Source: Glomus cerebriforme (Eukaryota > Glomeromycota > Glomeromycetes > Glomerales > Glomeraceae). From it: a stretch of 64,000 nt of DNA. Positions 1-11,603 of the stretch are shown piece by piece (the stretch's first letter is position 1; each line of letters starts with the position of its first letter). The DNA is taken from positions 93,609-157,608 of the forward strand of contig QKYT01000224.1 of NCBI GenBank assembly GCA_003550305.1, read 5' to 3'. Both the position numbers and the translations under genes were made by a program. Under the pieces are notes generated by a model that searched no databases, was not told where the DNA came from, and was given only the letters and a program-made list of their open reading frames with translations.

Positions 1-436
1 GTTGTTGTGAAATAACATCAAAAGGTACCATAAAGCTAGAAGTTGTTATAGCACTCAAAGTTCCTAAAAATGCATTTATTGTAGTCTGATTACAATTTTC
101 TAACCATCCAAGTCCAAGACTTCTCCCTCTTCCTTTATGAACCCTATCTCTTAATGCGTCATAAGTAGAAAAATGAACCAAACGTCCACCGATACTACCT
201 AATGCATAAACACCCACACCTTTATATAAACCACGAGCTCCCTCCGATTTTACCCTTTCAGCAACAACTCTCGGGAATGAAGTCGAAGAACTTGTACCAA
301 TATTTGATTGTTGAATGGTTTTAGCTGTTCTTATAGGATAAAACACGTATATTGGCAATAGATTTATTAAGAACCCATAGAAATAGTACTTTTTGAAATC
401 TATGGTTTGATCTGGACCCAGTTGTTGGTAATTCAT
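1..436 (-). CDS. Mitochondrial carrier family protein (SLC25-like), 5' part only
   Basis: An uninterrupted reading frame of about 145 codons runs from an ATG at 436 off the left edge of the window, so only the N-terminal half is present. The sequence shows the carrier-family repeat: an odd-numbered helix ending in a degenerate PX[DE]XX[KR]-type signature (FYPIRTAKT), a matrix-loop ARGLYKGVGVYALG segment, and a second repeat signature VPFDVISQQ at the window edge. Such proteins have six membrane helices and move metabolites across the inner mitochondrial membrane. The degenerate first signature (P-I-R instead of P-x-D) recalls the SLC25A44-like group, but the substrate cannot be read from this fragment. 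No intron is visible in this part. Family call firm, subfamily weak. Confidence 0.8.
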   Translation of the reverse strand, partial: MNYQQLGPDQTIDFKKYYFYGFLINLLPIYVFYPIRTAKTIQQSNIGTSSSTSFPRVVAERVKSEGARGLYKGVGVYALGSIGGRLVHFSTYDALRDRVHKGRGRSLGLGWLENCNQTTINAFLGTLSAITTSSFMVPFDVISQQ

Positions 437-640
437 GTTTAAAAATTAAAATAACCAATAGTCTTACTCTTTTTGAGCTTTGAGTAGATTAACGAGTATT
501 ATTTGTGTAACATTTTGTAAAATTCTCACGTTTTTTAATATAAATACGTTTATCGTTTAAGAACCTGTTTTACTATGCCAAGTGCAACAAATAAAAATGC
601 CGAGTTTCTAAAAAAAAAAAGTTGCTTCTTGACGAGTTGT
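437..640. other. 5' flank of the carrier gene
   Basis: AT-rich spacer holding the upstream region of the minus-strand carrier gene and running into the decayed pogo element. I see no convincing motif. Confidence 0.3.
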
Positions 641-1795
641 TAATTGTAAACAAACCTCGTATTCTATAGAACAGAAGATACATATGCAAAGGAATACGAG
701 CAGCGGAAAAATGACATTAACCATAGTATGGTAGGACGTTGAGTACTGGCAAATTTGACCTAAAGTAAGGAGACTAATGGAAAAAGCAAACGAGTTGGTT
801 CTAGCCAAAAGGCATTTTTTCCTGAAGCTGAAAAGAAGCAAGGTTTTGCTGTATCATATACAATTTTATGAAATAAAATGAGGGAAATTTTAAGAGAAGC
901 GGATATATTAGAAATTTATGAGGTTTTGCTGGTTTTGGTAGAGAAATTTAAGACATCTTATCGTAGGATAATTGCATTTTTAAAAAGATATAGGTTGACG
1001 TTACGATGACGTACAAGAATATCCCAAAAGCTCCCAAGTAAAACTCAAGAATTATTAGAGAAATTCCACTAATTTATAATTAATCTTAGACTCGAAAAAT
1101 CTTATGAATTGGAGAATATCTTTAATATAGATGAAACATTGATTTGGTTTAATATAACTGGTAACTTTACCATAAATCCAAAAGGTGAAAAAAATGGTCC
1201 ATATTCGTGCAATGAAAAACGAAAAAAATCAGTTCACTATCATTTTGACATGTGCTATGAGTATTTCTTAATTTTTATTTTTTATTCTAATTTTTTTACA
1301 TAATGCATCCATTTTAAATCAAATTTATTATTTATAGATGAAACTAAGCTACCTCCTATTTGTATCTTTAAAGGAAAACAAATGCCACCCGGAGAACAAA
1401 TTCCTTCTAGTATTGTAGTTTGGTTCCATAAAAATGAGTGGATGGATTTGAATTTAATGCATAAGTACGTTGGCTTTTTCAATAATTAAGATCTGATTTT
1501 AATGAGAGTAGGTTTGATCTGGCAGTAATCCCAGACAGGCTAACCAGCATTTGCTAGCCTTTAGACACCTCAATAAATAAACCATTTAAAGATAATCTTT
1601 GCAAAGAATGGCATATCTGGAGCAAATAGTAATGCTAAAAAAATTGTTGCAAGAAATCTTTGTTATGCTAAACTAGTGATGTATACTTGTGGGTAAAGCA
1701 TTCCTGGAAAGCAATTTATAATGAAACTATATAAAATCTTAATGAATTAGAAATTAGTGATGATGATGCATGATGATAATGTTAACAGTGATAGA
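640..1795 (+). pseudogene. Degenerate pogo/CENP-B-type DDE transposase
   Basis: In pieces across frames the plus strand encodes a recognisable pogo-like (Tc1/mariner superfamily, CENP-B/Tigger type) transposase. In order: HTH linker remnants (about 680-850, including SMVGR and SSQKAFFPEAEKK), a second HTH_Tnp_Tc5-like segment (about 960-1070, LKRYRLTLR and RTRISQKLP), the first catalytic block (1109-1200, FNIDETLIWF followed by NPKGEK), the block KLPPICIFKGKQMPPGEQIP (1350-1410), and the C-terminal block VIPDRLTS then PLDTSINKPFKDNL (about 1530-1600). Multiple stops and frameshifts interrupt it (for example TAA after FNN near 1486), so it cannot be active. Terminal inverted repeats were not found. 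The family call rests on remembered pogo motifs. Confidence 0.8.
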
Positions 1796-3450
1796 AGCAA
1801 TAAATAGCATTTATTATATTTAATTTGTATTAAAATTTTGCATTTAATATATTTAATATATATTACAATAGTAATGCAAGCAATTATTTGAAATAAAAGT
1901 ATTATTTAGATATATTACCCTACTATAAATTAGTAATATTAGATATATAGTAAAATTAGTAAAATTGATATTTTTTAGGTTATATAAAAATTTATCAAAT
2001 TTAATAAAATATAATAATTTTTTTTTATTTGAAAGTAAATCAATTATAGTTTTTAAAAATATAATCAAAAATAAAATATCTTTGAAATGTCAAAAGAAAT
2101 CTATTAAAAAGTAACATACAAAATAATTTTATATATAAAAATGTAAAAAAAACATATAAAAAAAGTTTTACTTATAATTTACAATCAAACCATTTTTTAG
2201 AATTTAAAAATATCTATTTTTTAAAAAAATATTTAAAACTACAATTGATTAGCTTTTAAATAAAAAAAATTTAAATAAATTTTATTGGAAATTTATAAAC
2301 TTTTGTGTAATATAAAAATCATCAATTTTTATATATATTACTAAGTATTTTTTATAAAATCTGGTAATTATGATAGGATAATATATTATTTAAGTATTTA
2401 TTTATTATTTATTATTTAACTATTACATTACATTTTGTTTTAATGAAAAATTAGTTGAAGACTCATTTGACAGATATTAATTAATTTTTGAAAAAATATT
2501 TTTTTTTTATATATATTTTGGCTTTAAAATATCTTAAACTAAAATATAAGAATTGCATTTTTTTATTCAGAAATATTTACTAATACATATTTTTTTATTA
2601 TTTTTTTTTTAAAAAAAAGTTTATTTAATATAAAGTTATTTATAATATTTATAATATTATTAATTTTACAATATAAGAAATAAAAATACATTTCCTATAC
2701 TAAAATAGTAAGTATAATTTATTATATAATATAAATTTAAAATATAAAGATAACTCTAATAATTAGAATTTTTTATTACAATCAGCTCTTTAATTTTGCT
2801 TTATATAAATTCTAATTTTGAAATAATAAATAATATTTATTTTAAATTTTCTATTTTTACTTTAAAATCTAAATTAAATATTTTAAATTATATTAATAAT
2901 TAGAAAATTGCTAAACATCACCTGGGTGATTGTCACCTGGATCTTTGATCACATAGCAGATTTAATATTTTTGATTGGCTACATGATCATGTCATGTTTA
3001 TTTATATATCTTCAAATCTTGTTTTCAGTATAGATTCGTTTCCTCAGTTCTTCTTTTCTTTTATTTTTATTTCCAACTTATATTCTTACACTTTATTTCT
3101 TATTAACTCTATTTATTATTTTTAGATCCTTTAATCCTTCTAGTTCTGCAATTAATGTTTAGTTATTTTTCACTTTATGTTTCATTTCTTACTTTTTTTT
3201 TTATTTTTTATTTATTTGTTTATATTGTTTCTGTTTTATATTTTATATTTCATTTTTTCATAATTTTAGTTCATTTTTTTTTTAGATCTTTTAGTTCTTT
3301 CAATTCTATAATTAATAAAGGTATGTTTTTTATTTTTTATTTATTTTTTATTTATTGTTTCTATCTTATATTTTGTTTCATCAGGAAATTTTTTAGTACA
3401 AAGGGTTTCGTAAAACCTATAAATCGTAAAAATTACGTAAATTTATGGTG
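1796..3450. other. AT-rich intergenic DNA, no gene seen
   Basis: Extremely AT-rich with homopolymer runs. A T-rich open frame at 3155-3451 encodes only F/Y/L/I-rich low-complexity sequence and I do not consider it a gene. Near 2920-2945 TCACCTGG occurs twice; no other organised signal is visible. Confidence 0.4.
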
Positions 3451-4390
3451 AAGTACTCCATAGTATTTACGAATCGTAACTTTTTTGAAGTATTATAGTC
3501 AAAGTATTTTGTAATATCTACAGATCGTAACATTTATGAAGTATTATAGATTAAAGTACTCTATAGTATTTACAAATTATAGCTTTTTTGAAGTATTATA
3601 GTCAGAGTACTCCGTAATATTTACAGATCATAATATTTATGAAGTATAATAGATTGAAGTACTTCGTAGTATTTACTAACTGTGATATTTTCAAAGCATT
3701 TCACTCTATAGTATCCTGTAATAATTATGATCATAACATTTATGAAGTATTGTGAATCAAAGTACTCCGTAGTATTTATAAATTGTAACATTTTTGAAGC
3801 ATTTCACCATATAGTATCCCATAATAATTATGATCGTAATATTTACAAAATATTGTGGATCGAAGTACTTCATAGTATTTACTAACTGTGACATTTTTGA
3901 AGCATTTTGTTATATAGTATCCCGTAATAATTACAATTGTAATATTTACAAAGTATTGTAAATTGAAGTACTCTGTAGTATTTACAAATTGTAATATTTC
4001 AAAGCATTTTATCTCATAGTATTCCATAATAATTATGATCATAATATTTATGAAGTATTGTGGATTAAAGTACTCCGTAGTATTTACCAACTGTGACATT
4101 TTTGAAGCATTTCATCCCATAGTATTCCGTAATAATTACGATCATAATATTTATGAAGTATTGTAAATTAAAGTACTCCATAGTATTTACAAATTGTAAT
4201 ATTTTTGAAGTATTTTACCCATAGTATCTGTAAATAATTACAATCATAATATTTATGAAGTATTGTGAATCGAAGTACTCTGTAGTATTTACAAATTGTA
4301 CCATTTTCAAAGCATTTCACCTATAGTATCCAGAAATAATTACAATCGTAACATTCTGAAGTACTTCTACCATGAGCATTAATATAAGTG
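3451..4390 (+). repeat. 103-bp satellite array (9 units)
   Basis: The unit start AAGTACTYYRTAGTATTTAC recurs at 3451, 3554, 3657, 3760, 3863, 3966, 4068, 4171 and 4273, a spacing of 103 or 102 bp each time. Each unit is itself a diverged dimer of two roughly 51-bp halves: both halves carry GAAGTATTRT and a variant of GATCGTAAYATTT. Copies differ by scattered substitutions (mostly A/G and C/T) with almost no indels. The 107-codon minus-strand frame at 3776-4099 is a by-product of the repeat period and not a gene. A related roughly 50-bp array lies at 20640-20990. Confidence 0.92.
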
Positions 4391-4577
4391 CAAAAATTTG
4401 TGTAAGTTTTACAAAAAAAAATTAATTATTTAGCGTAATATTTCTTAATATTATGTAAATTTTTTGATAGGTAATAGTATTATATAATGTTACGTAAATT
4501 TATGAAAATTTTTGCATGAAAAAATTGTAAAGTTGTAATTTATTATTACAATATTTTAATTATTACAAAGAATTTTT

Positions 4578-6229
4578 TTAAATCTTTTCAGCCGTAAAGA
4601 AGATTTTCTGATTACTTTTATCTCCACTCTCATCTTTATCATCGTCATCATCATCATCATCATTTTTTTCTTCTACTTCATCATTACCTTTATCTTCACT
4701 TTTATCTTCATCTTTATCTTCCATTTGATGTGAATGACCTGCATTTTCACTTTCTTTTTCATTTTTATACTTGCCAAAGCTTGAGCCAGAACTGGAGCTG
4801 CTACCCTCCAGTTTTAAATTTGAATCTTCGTTACAAATACTTTCATTGTTTAATACTTTATCCTGAGAAAAAAAATTTTTTTTAATATCTAAATAAGTTA
4901 AATTTTGCAAAATTTCAAAATTTTACCACAATTTTCAAGCATTAAGATAATTTTACTTTCATAACAGATTCTGAAACTGTTATCCTTTTGTTTTTGGAAT
5001 TTAGCAAGATCTCAGATATTCCAATCGTATATGTGATCCATATTGATGAGAACTTTTTTAACTTAACTTTTAGCCATATTCTTCTAAGTATGCATAGTAT
5101 ATATGTTTCTTCACCTTCTTTCATCAGTTTGAACAATTTTTTGTAGCATTTTTTGACAGGATGACTGTTCTTCCATTTGCTGATATCTGATGGTGATGCA
5201 TTTGTATTTATAGTTAGAAGGTTTTTCACTCCAAAATCAGAGAATAACGCTTCCTTTATGCGCTTGGTTAATGTCTTCTTGAGACTTCTGATTTGCTTTA
5301 ATAACTATAAAAGTTGTTAATTTAAATAACAAAAAGAAAGAATTTTTGAAACTTTGTGAAATTATACCAAACTTACAGATTTATAATAATTAGTCTCGTA
5401 AATAGTATTCCATTTATTATCACTTAATCAATCGATATAATTTAAATGGTTATTGATCATAAAGTCTTTCGTTACTTGATAGAATTCATCTTGCGAGAGG
5501 TATATAGATCATCAACTTAATAAAGATTTTGAGACTTTTTTGATAACATCCTAATTATAAAGAGATTAATATACATAATTAAATATAAAAAACTGATTTG
5601 TTTCTTACTTACGTCAATGAAGGCTTTATCAGTACATTTGTTTGTATCAAGTTTTACTACTTGATCCTCTAAAGTCTCCAAAATCAATGTAATTTGATTG
5701 AGTTTTTTATTAATGATTAAATTTTGTTTAAGTATTTTATTAAATGTCACTATATTTAAAAAATAAAATTTCATAAATAACTTTTCATCTTCTTCTGTAT
5801 GTACATTTATTTTGACATAAATACCTTCATTAACAGAGGATGCTGTAGGAGATGCATGTACTATAATTGCAATTTTTTTTTGAATACTTTACCAATTTAT
5901 CATAATGAAAAAAAACTCTCTATAATATTAATACCTTTGGCTATGGATGCAGCTTTCTTTTTTTTATGTTTATTTCCAGTAGTTGTTACAACAGGAGCTC
6001 GTGCTTTGGAAACTTTACTAAAAATAAAATAATTTATAAAGTGATATAAGCACAATTAATACAAATATAATATTATTTGTATCTGATAATGATGATTTTA
6101 ATTACCTTTAGCGGTTGATATAGAGCTCGTTTCAATATTATCTGTTTTCTTTTTTTTATTCTTGTCTAGTTGTTGATCAGCATTAGTATGTTTCTTAAAG
6201 GTTTCTCCAAGCATATCTAATAAAGTTCA
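4578..6229 (-). pseudogene. Broken multi-exon gene of unknown function with acidic Ser-rich tail
   Basis: Reading down the minus strand, intron-like GT...AG gaps join exons at about 6229-6100, 6029-5930, 5877-5610 and 5510-5380, then 5305-4940 and 4910-4578. The encoded order is a Lys-rich N-terminus (DKNKKKKTD), a conserved-looking middle (EEDEKLFMKFYFLNIV ... LNQITLILETLED), SQDEFYQVTKDFM, LLKQIRSLKKTLTKRIKEAL, then LLTINTNASPSDISKWKNSH, and an acidic tail with a run of eight Asp. Three in-frame TGA codons interrupt the middle (two adjacent at about 5510-5515, one near 5430) and a TAA separates the last two pieces, so it is probably a dead copy. I recall a similar multicopy uncharacterised family in Rhizophagus but cannot check this. 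No known domain recognised. Confidence 0.5.
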
Positions 6230-6297
6230 AAGAAATGATTTTGAGTTTTTTCTTAATATATATAGAAGGTTTTGATAAAGGAAATATCTGAAAATTT

Positions 6298-6815
6298 GTG
6301 TAATATCATTGGGAAAGTTTATTCTAGAAGGAGGAAGAAAACTTACATCACATTGTAAGTTTTGTGAAATATACGATATTACAAAAGAAACTCATAACCT
6401 TAATTTCTTTTCAGAAGAAAATAAAAGGATTGGTGTAATATCATTGAAAAGTTTATTCTAAAAGAAGGAAGAAAACTTGCATCACATTGTAAGTTTTGTG
6501 AAAGTATACAATGTTACGAAGAAAACTCGTAATCTTAACTCCTTTTTAAAGGAAATAAAAGGATTTGTGTAATATCATTGGAAAGTTTATTCTAAAAGGA
6601 AGAAGAAAACTTGCATCATATTGTAAGTTTTGCGAAAGTATATGATGTTATGAAGAAAACTCGTAATCTTAACTTTTTTTCAAAAGAAATAAAAAGATTT
6701 GTGTAATATCATTAGAAAGTCTATTCTAAAAGGAGAAGAAAACTTATATCATATTGTAAATTTTTGAAAGCCTACAATGTTACGAAGGAAACTCAGAAAT
6801 AAAAAGATTTGTGTG
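6298..6815 (+). repeat. 134-bp tandem repeat (4 units)
   Basis: GTGTAATATCATTGGAAAG-like unit starts occur at 6298, 6433, 6567 and 6701 (spacing 135, 134, 134), with a fifth start at 6811 after an internal deletion. Units contain AGGAAGAAAACTTGCATCA and ACTCGTAATCTTAAC segments. No coding potential. Confidence 0.9.
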
Positions 6816-6940
6816 AACTGAAATTTGTAAGTTTGCATTTAAAATAAACAAATTAATGAACAAACAAATAAAGATCTGCATTATCTGTAAATATATACTT
6901 GCGCATATTTGTGTATTATTCATGATACCGGTACTTAACC

Positions 6941-7195
6941 ACTTTAGCCACTTTCGTGTATTAAACCATACATCGGTATATTGTTATGTAGTATTTTTAT
7001 ATTAACAAATTCTTTGGCATTTATTTTAAATAGTAGTCCATTATTAGTATCCATTAATCCATTCATCTGGCATTTCACTTTAGCCACTTTTGTGTATTAA
7101 ACCACATATCGGTATATCGTATTAAAAAGTTACGTGATATTTTTATATTAACAAATTCTTTGGCATTTATTTTAAATAGTAATTCCATTACTAGA
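6941..7195 (+). repeat. 136-bp direct duplication
   Basis: ACTTTAGCCACTTTYGTGTA begins at 6941 and again at 7077. Both copies continue through a CATATCGGTATAT-like segment and ATTAACAAATTCTTTGGCAT. The two copies are close to identical, suggesting a recent tandem duplication next to the Plavaka element. Confidence 0.8.
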
Positions 7196-7451
7196 TTCTA
7201 ATCTGTTTAACCATTATCTAACTATTAACAGATTTCTATCAAAAAAAATCTGGATTTTTGAAATTATCCATCAATCCGTTCATCCGTTATCCTGATTTTT
7301 GATAGATATTACATTTCATAATTTTGGAAATGTTTTTTTTTAAAAACTGCTTAAAGAGAAGTCTATAAATATGAGTATAAGCCAAATGTATTTACAAAAT
7401 TATAGTATCAAATAACTGTTTCTTTAAACATTAATAATATAATTCTTTAAA

Positions 7452-8424
7452 ATGTCATATCAATGCCCATTTTGTCTAAGAATATTTAGCAGCAGATCTG
7501 CATATAGTCAGCATGTAAAATGTTATATATTATCTGCTAATCTAACTAATAGCGAAGAATCAGATCTTATAACTGATACTAATGATATGTCATTAGGAAG
7601 TAAAAATTTTTCTTCTGATGTAATGAATGAAGGTGATTCTGATAAAATAAATGAAAATGATCAGAGTTTTTTGAATTATGATGATCAAAGCATGTTATTT
7701 TCAGAAGGTAGTAATCGAAGCATGTCATTTGACAAAGGCATTTCAATTTCAGAAGGTGATAAAAGTAATTTAATATCAGAAACGAATTCTAATGAAGATG
7801 TTTTTAAAAATATCTTGAAAGACGTATCTGACCTGAAATGAATGCAAATTATCCAAATGAAGCATATGGTGATTTAATGATACTAGTTACAAAACATAAA
7901 CTAAATAATACGATAAGAAACGCAATAATAAAATTTTTTAATAAACATGGAAATCTTGTTATATCTCCTCTTCCAAAATCTATTGAACAAGGGCATAAAT
8001 ATATGGATAATATGAAATTACCAAATATGACTTATTATAAAACTTGTATAATAAACTATAATAATGATAAATATTATCTTCATTATTGATCTTTAATAAA
8101 TTGTATAAAAAGTATTTTATCTATTTCTGATATATCAGAAAACTTTGCATTATCTTTTGAAAAACTTGAGATAATTGTTTATTTATACAACCTAATATTT
8201 TATATTATGAACTTTATATATTTATTCATTTTTAAAGCATAATGGAGAAAGGGCTTATATTGAACAAAATACTGGGATATGGTAGGAAAATGCAGAGATA
8301 TCCTTACCAATGAGTGCTAAGCTTTTATCTTTAATATTATATTCAGATGCTATAAATGTTAATGTAATAGGAAAGAAATAGATTCATCCTATTTTTGTGA
8401 CAATAGATAATATTAAAAATTGGT
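7452..8424 (+). pseudogene. Plavaka-type transposase, N-terminal part (C2H2 finger)
   Basis: The frame opens with ATG at 7452 and a single C2H2 zinc finger (YQCPFCLRIFSSRSAYSQH, residues 3-21), followed by an acidic Ser/Asn-rich linker. A stop at 7841 and a restart one base out of step lead into PNEAYGDLMILVTKHKL and PLPKSIEQGHKYMDNM, blocks I recognise from the zinc-finger Plavaka transposases abundant in Rhizophagus. After an apparent decayed intron (about 8165-8237) the frame continues with NGERAYIEQNTG and SLILYSDAIN and, past further stops, ends near VTIDNIKNW at 8424. The next part of the protein is found on the opposite strand from about 10786 downward, so this element carries an internal inversion. 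Inactive. Confidence 0.75.
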
Positions 8425-9004
8425 ATAATATGTACGACATCTTGTATAGCCTTTATATCAATAAAGTTATAAATATTTGTAAGTTCTAGTAAAGAACATC
8501 CATAAAGATATGGTTGACTTTGAGATTTAAAGTCATATTACTGAATTAATGTGAGATTTAGCGAAGTATTTTGTTCTTTAATGTCTATCTTCACTATTAA
8601 TAAACCCTATGATAAAATATACCAAATCAGTAATATTATACAATTATTTGTTAAATAAATTAAAACAATTATCTGACTATAACAAATGCCTTGATCAGAA
8701 GTATATTCAAATAATTCTTCAGAATTCATACAAACAGATACATTGCTAAACTAAGGTTTATTATGATAACTGTTAGTAGCACACATTATGGCACCATTTT
8801 CTGATCCATATATTGATACATGATTTTCATCTGTAATAATTTTATGATCTTTCAATTAACTCAAATACAAATTTAGACAATCTGAAAAATTAGTAAATCC
8901 AGCTACTATTTTTGCATTTACATTAGATTCTTGTTCAAAAAAAAACTATGTATTTCTAAGTAGAAATTTAAAAAGTTCTGCTGAGAACTTAAATGTACGA
9001 AGAG

Positions 9005-9217
9005 TAGGATTGTAAAATTACACTAATTTTGAGAATTTTAATGTAACTTATATGTAATTTATACTAAATATTATAGCAATTATAATCATATAAATTGTAA
9101 AATATATTGTTTTAATAGTATACAATAATTTAAATCAGAACAATTTCAAAAATTCTTTGTATATTGAATATGTTACACAAAAATTCTTGTATCTTAAAAT
9201 ATAATTTTACAACCCTA
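9005..9217. mobile_element. hAT-type MITE B (213 bp) nested in Plavaka
   Basis: The left end TAGGATTGTAAAATTA (9005-9020) is the inverted complement of the right end TAATTTTACAACCCTA (9202-9217) with one mismatch. Inner similarity (AGAATTTTAATGTAAC against AGAATTTTTGTGTAAC) extends the TIR to about 45 bp. The flanks ACGAAGAG (8997-9004) and ATGAAGGG (9218-9225) match at 6 of 8 positions, both differences being transitions, as expected for an old 8-bp hAT target duplication. TAGGR fits the hAT end consensus YARNG. No coding capacity. Confidence 0.65.
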
Positions 9218-9279
9218 ATGAAGGGTAGTTGCCAAATTTGTTGATTGAGAAGTTACATTTGCAATTAATTGCCATCGAA

Positions 9280-9531
9280 TAGTGGTTAGAACTGATATTT
9301 GACATTTGGATTTAAATCCGGTTTCCTTCGATTCAGATTTAAATCTGAATATCGAAGGAAACCAAATATAATAAATCTGGATGGAACGAAAGAAACCGGA
9401 TTTATTATATCTGGATAACCGAAGGAAAACTGAATAAAACCGGATATAAATTTGAAGGATTTGAAGGAACTGAATATATTATAAGTTAAAATAAAACTGG
9501 ATTTATTTTTTAAATCCAGTTCCAACCTCTA
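9280..9531. mobile_element. hAT-type MITE A (252 bp) nested in Plavaka
   Basis: Left end TAGTGGTTAGAACTG (9280-9294) pairs with right end CAGTTCCAACCTCTA (9517-9531) at 13 of 15 positions. The flanks CCATCGAA (9272-9279) and CCATCAAA (9532-9539) form an 8-bp target duplication with one transition. TAGTG matches the hAT consensus YARNG. The interior is a chain of palindromes built on GGATTTAAATCC/AAATCTGG-like words, including a strong hairpin at 9320-9363 with GGTTTCCTTCGAT arms. The 79-codon frame inside it is incidental. Confidence 0.75.
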
Positions 9532-10786
9532 CCATCAAATCTAATTATCATTTTGTATATTTATAAATTTAACATGATATTGCGAAATATTATATTCAAT
9601 TAATTCTTACCATTTGCATTATCTGAGTTTTAACATTTTTTTTATTGCTTAACCAATAGGGAGATTTAACATAATCTTTGTGAGAATCAAATTGAATCAA
9701 TTATATGATACACCTATGAGTGTAGTTTCAGTAGCTTTAATCCGGAAGGAGAAGTATTTTGAAAAGCTTTGATAAATCTCTATGACCAATTGTCTATTGA
9801 TTTCTAAAAATTTTTAAGCATTAATAGATAGAGTTTGTTTTTGTATAATATAATTGTATATACTTTGAATTTATCCAAATCACTTTCTTTAAATATTTCA
9901 TATCTACTGATTTCATACATTTCATTCCATGTTTCATAGAGCTGTACCAAATCTTTATTTTTAATAAAATTTTTAATATTTTTGGTATTTTCTTTATATA
10001 AATTATCTATTACAAAAACTATCACTTTCATTAAATTGTGATGTTCATTAGCTGTTAGTCTAGCAATTGATTGTAAACCATTTGTAAAAACTTTTAATCC
10101 AGTAAATCTTAGTATTGCAGCTAATCTACAATCTATTTCATCTACTAAAGAATTACCATGCTGGTTTCTTAAAATATTTCATGTGTACTCTATTAGATAA
10201 TGAAATAGACCTAAATCAAGATAATACATTCTATTAGTTACTGTGGCTTTATAGTTATTTATATAACTTAAAATAGATAAATAATACAAATAAATATTAA
10301 TTAATTTATATAAATAAATCATAAATATCATGCAAACTTATGGAAATTTCCAAAAAAATTATGCATATTTTCAATGTAAACAGATTTCGATGAATTTTGT
10401 TCAAAAAATTAGCACATATTATTATATGTTTGTGATTCTATTTTGTTTGCAGTTAAATTAATATCAGCAAGATCATTTCTTGTGACTAAACAAAAATAAC
10501 AGGGAAAGTTTGACATGGTGACTTGTAAGTGAGACAATATGTTGCAGCTTCTGGCCAATCTGCAATTATAATTGAAATTTGAGAAAAAAACCAAATCTTC
10601 TCATTATTTAAATCCAAATCTATGCTATCATTTAATGATAAAACAGGATCAAGTAACACTTCTAAAGATTTATGAAAGGCTTCGCGAACAGCATTCTTAA
10701 AATTTTCAGACTGTTTTTTGGTATTATCCTTAGCTTTTAAAATCGGCAAGTATCCTAATAGCTGTTTAGCATCTTGTTTAGTTATA

Positions 10787-11603
10787 TTTAGTTTTTAGTT
10801 AAAAAATTATATTTATATTGAATAAACTAAAAAAGATTTTATCAAAAATTTACCTTTAGGAATTATAAACAGAATGTATATATATAATAGATTATAAACT
10901 ATTAGAAAGAGCCAAAAGCATTTAAAAAATGGAACTTATTGTTTCTTTTATTTTATTTGTCTTAAGTATAATACAGATAAAGTATATAACTAACAAAATT
11001 AATATTAATAACTTTTTCTGATAGATTAAATTGACACAGTAACCAAAAATTCAACTTATAATATTATAACATCAGCCAATTTTTTTTTTATTAAACTTTC
11101 AAAGATTTCAATAATATCATTTTGCTTTTTAATTTGATTAATTAATATGATCTGCAAAAACTAATACTTTACATTAATGAAATTAAAATAATTAATAATC
11201 CTATTTATTGATAGATTTTTTTTTTTCTTTTTTTTACTTCAAAATAACGTAATAATACCAAAATGATCTTTTCTACTATAAAACAAATGTAAATAATAAT
11301 GATAGAAATAAAAAAAAATGAATTTTTTGTGTATTTTTGTGTATAATAATAATAATAAAAAATAAATTTGAAAATTTGCGAAAATGTTATTTATAATAAA
11401 GTAATACAGATATTAGGTTTAAAAGAAAATAAAAACGTACAACAAAATTTATGATGTATAATAGTAGGTAAGGAAAATTAGGAGTTAATTAAGATTTAAA
11501 TACTAAAAAGTGGTCGACATTATGAAATTCTTTTGAAATTATTAACGAATAAGAAAGAAAAATCATCTATGAATTATTACGGTTATTAAATTTTTTATGC
11601 TCT
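10787..11603. other. AT-rich spacer and 3' flank of the PH-domain gene
   Basis: No gene seen. It must contain the 3' remnant of the Plavaka element near 10790 and the 3' UTR of the minus-strand PH gene just before 11604, but no poly(A) signal stands out among many AATAAA-like words. Confidence 0.4.

Larger units (their letters stand above)
8425..10786 (-). pseudogene. Plavaka-type transposase, inverted 3' two-thirds
   Basis: Read on the minus strand from about 10786, the protein resumes where the plus-strand part stops: KQDAKQLLGYLPILKAKDN, then IIADWPEAATYCLTYKSP, FPCYFCLVTRNDLADINL, LDLGLFHYLIEYT, GLKVFTNGLQSIARLTANEH, VFVIDNLYKENTKNIKNFI, NEMYEISRYEIFKESDLDKF and DSHKDYVKSPYWLSNKKNV (to about 9620). 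After two MITE insertions it continues with YGSENGAI and EELFEYTSDQGICYSQ, ending at about 8430 with PYLYGCSLLEL and QDVVHIIPIF. Frames are broken by stops and shifts throughout. Together with 7452-8424 this accounts for one complete transposase coding region in two inverted halves. Plavaka assignment is from memory of the family. Confidence 0.7.

Noticed and set aside
3155..3451. 98-codon Phe/Tyr-rich frame
   Set aside because: Product of a T-rich stretch; low complexity only.
3776..4099. 107-codon minus-strand frame
   Set aside because: Repeats with the 103-bp satellite period and has no independent support.
3451..4390. CRISPR-like spacing of the 103-bp units
   Set aside because: Whole units are repeated with drift and there are no unique spacers; eukaryotic context.
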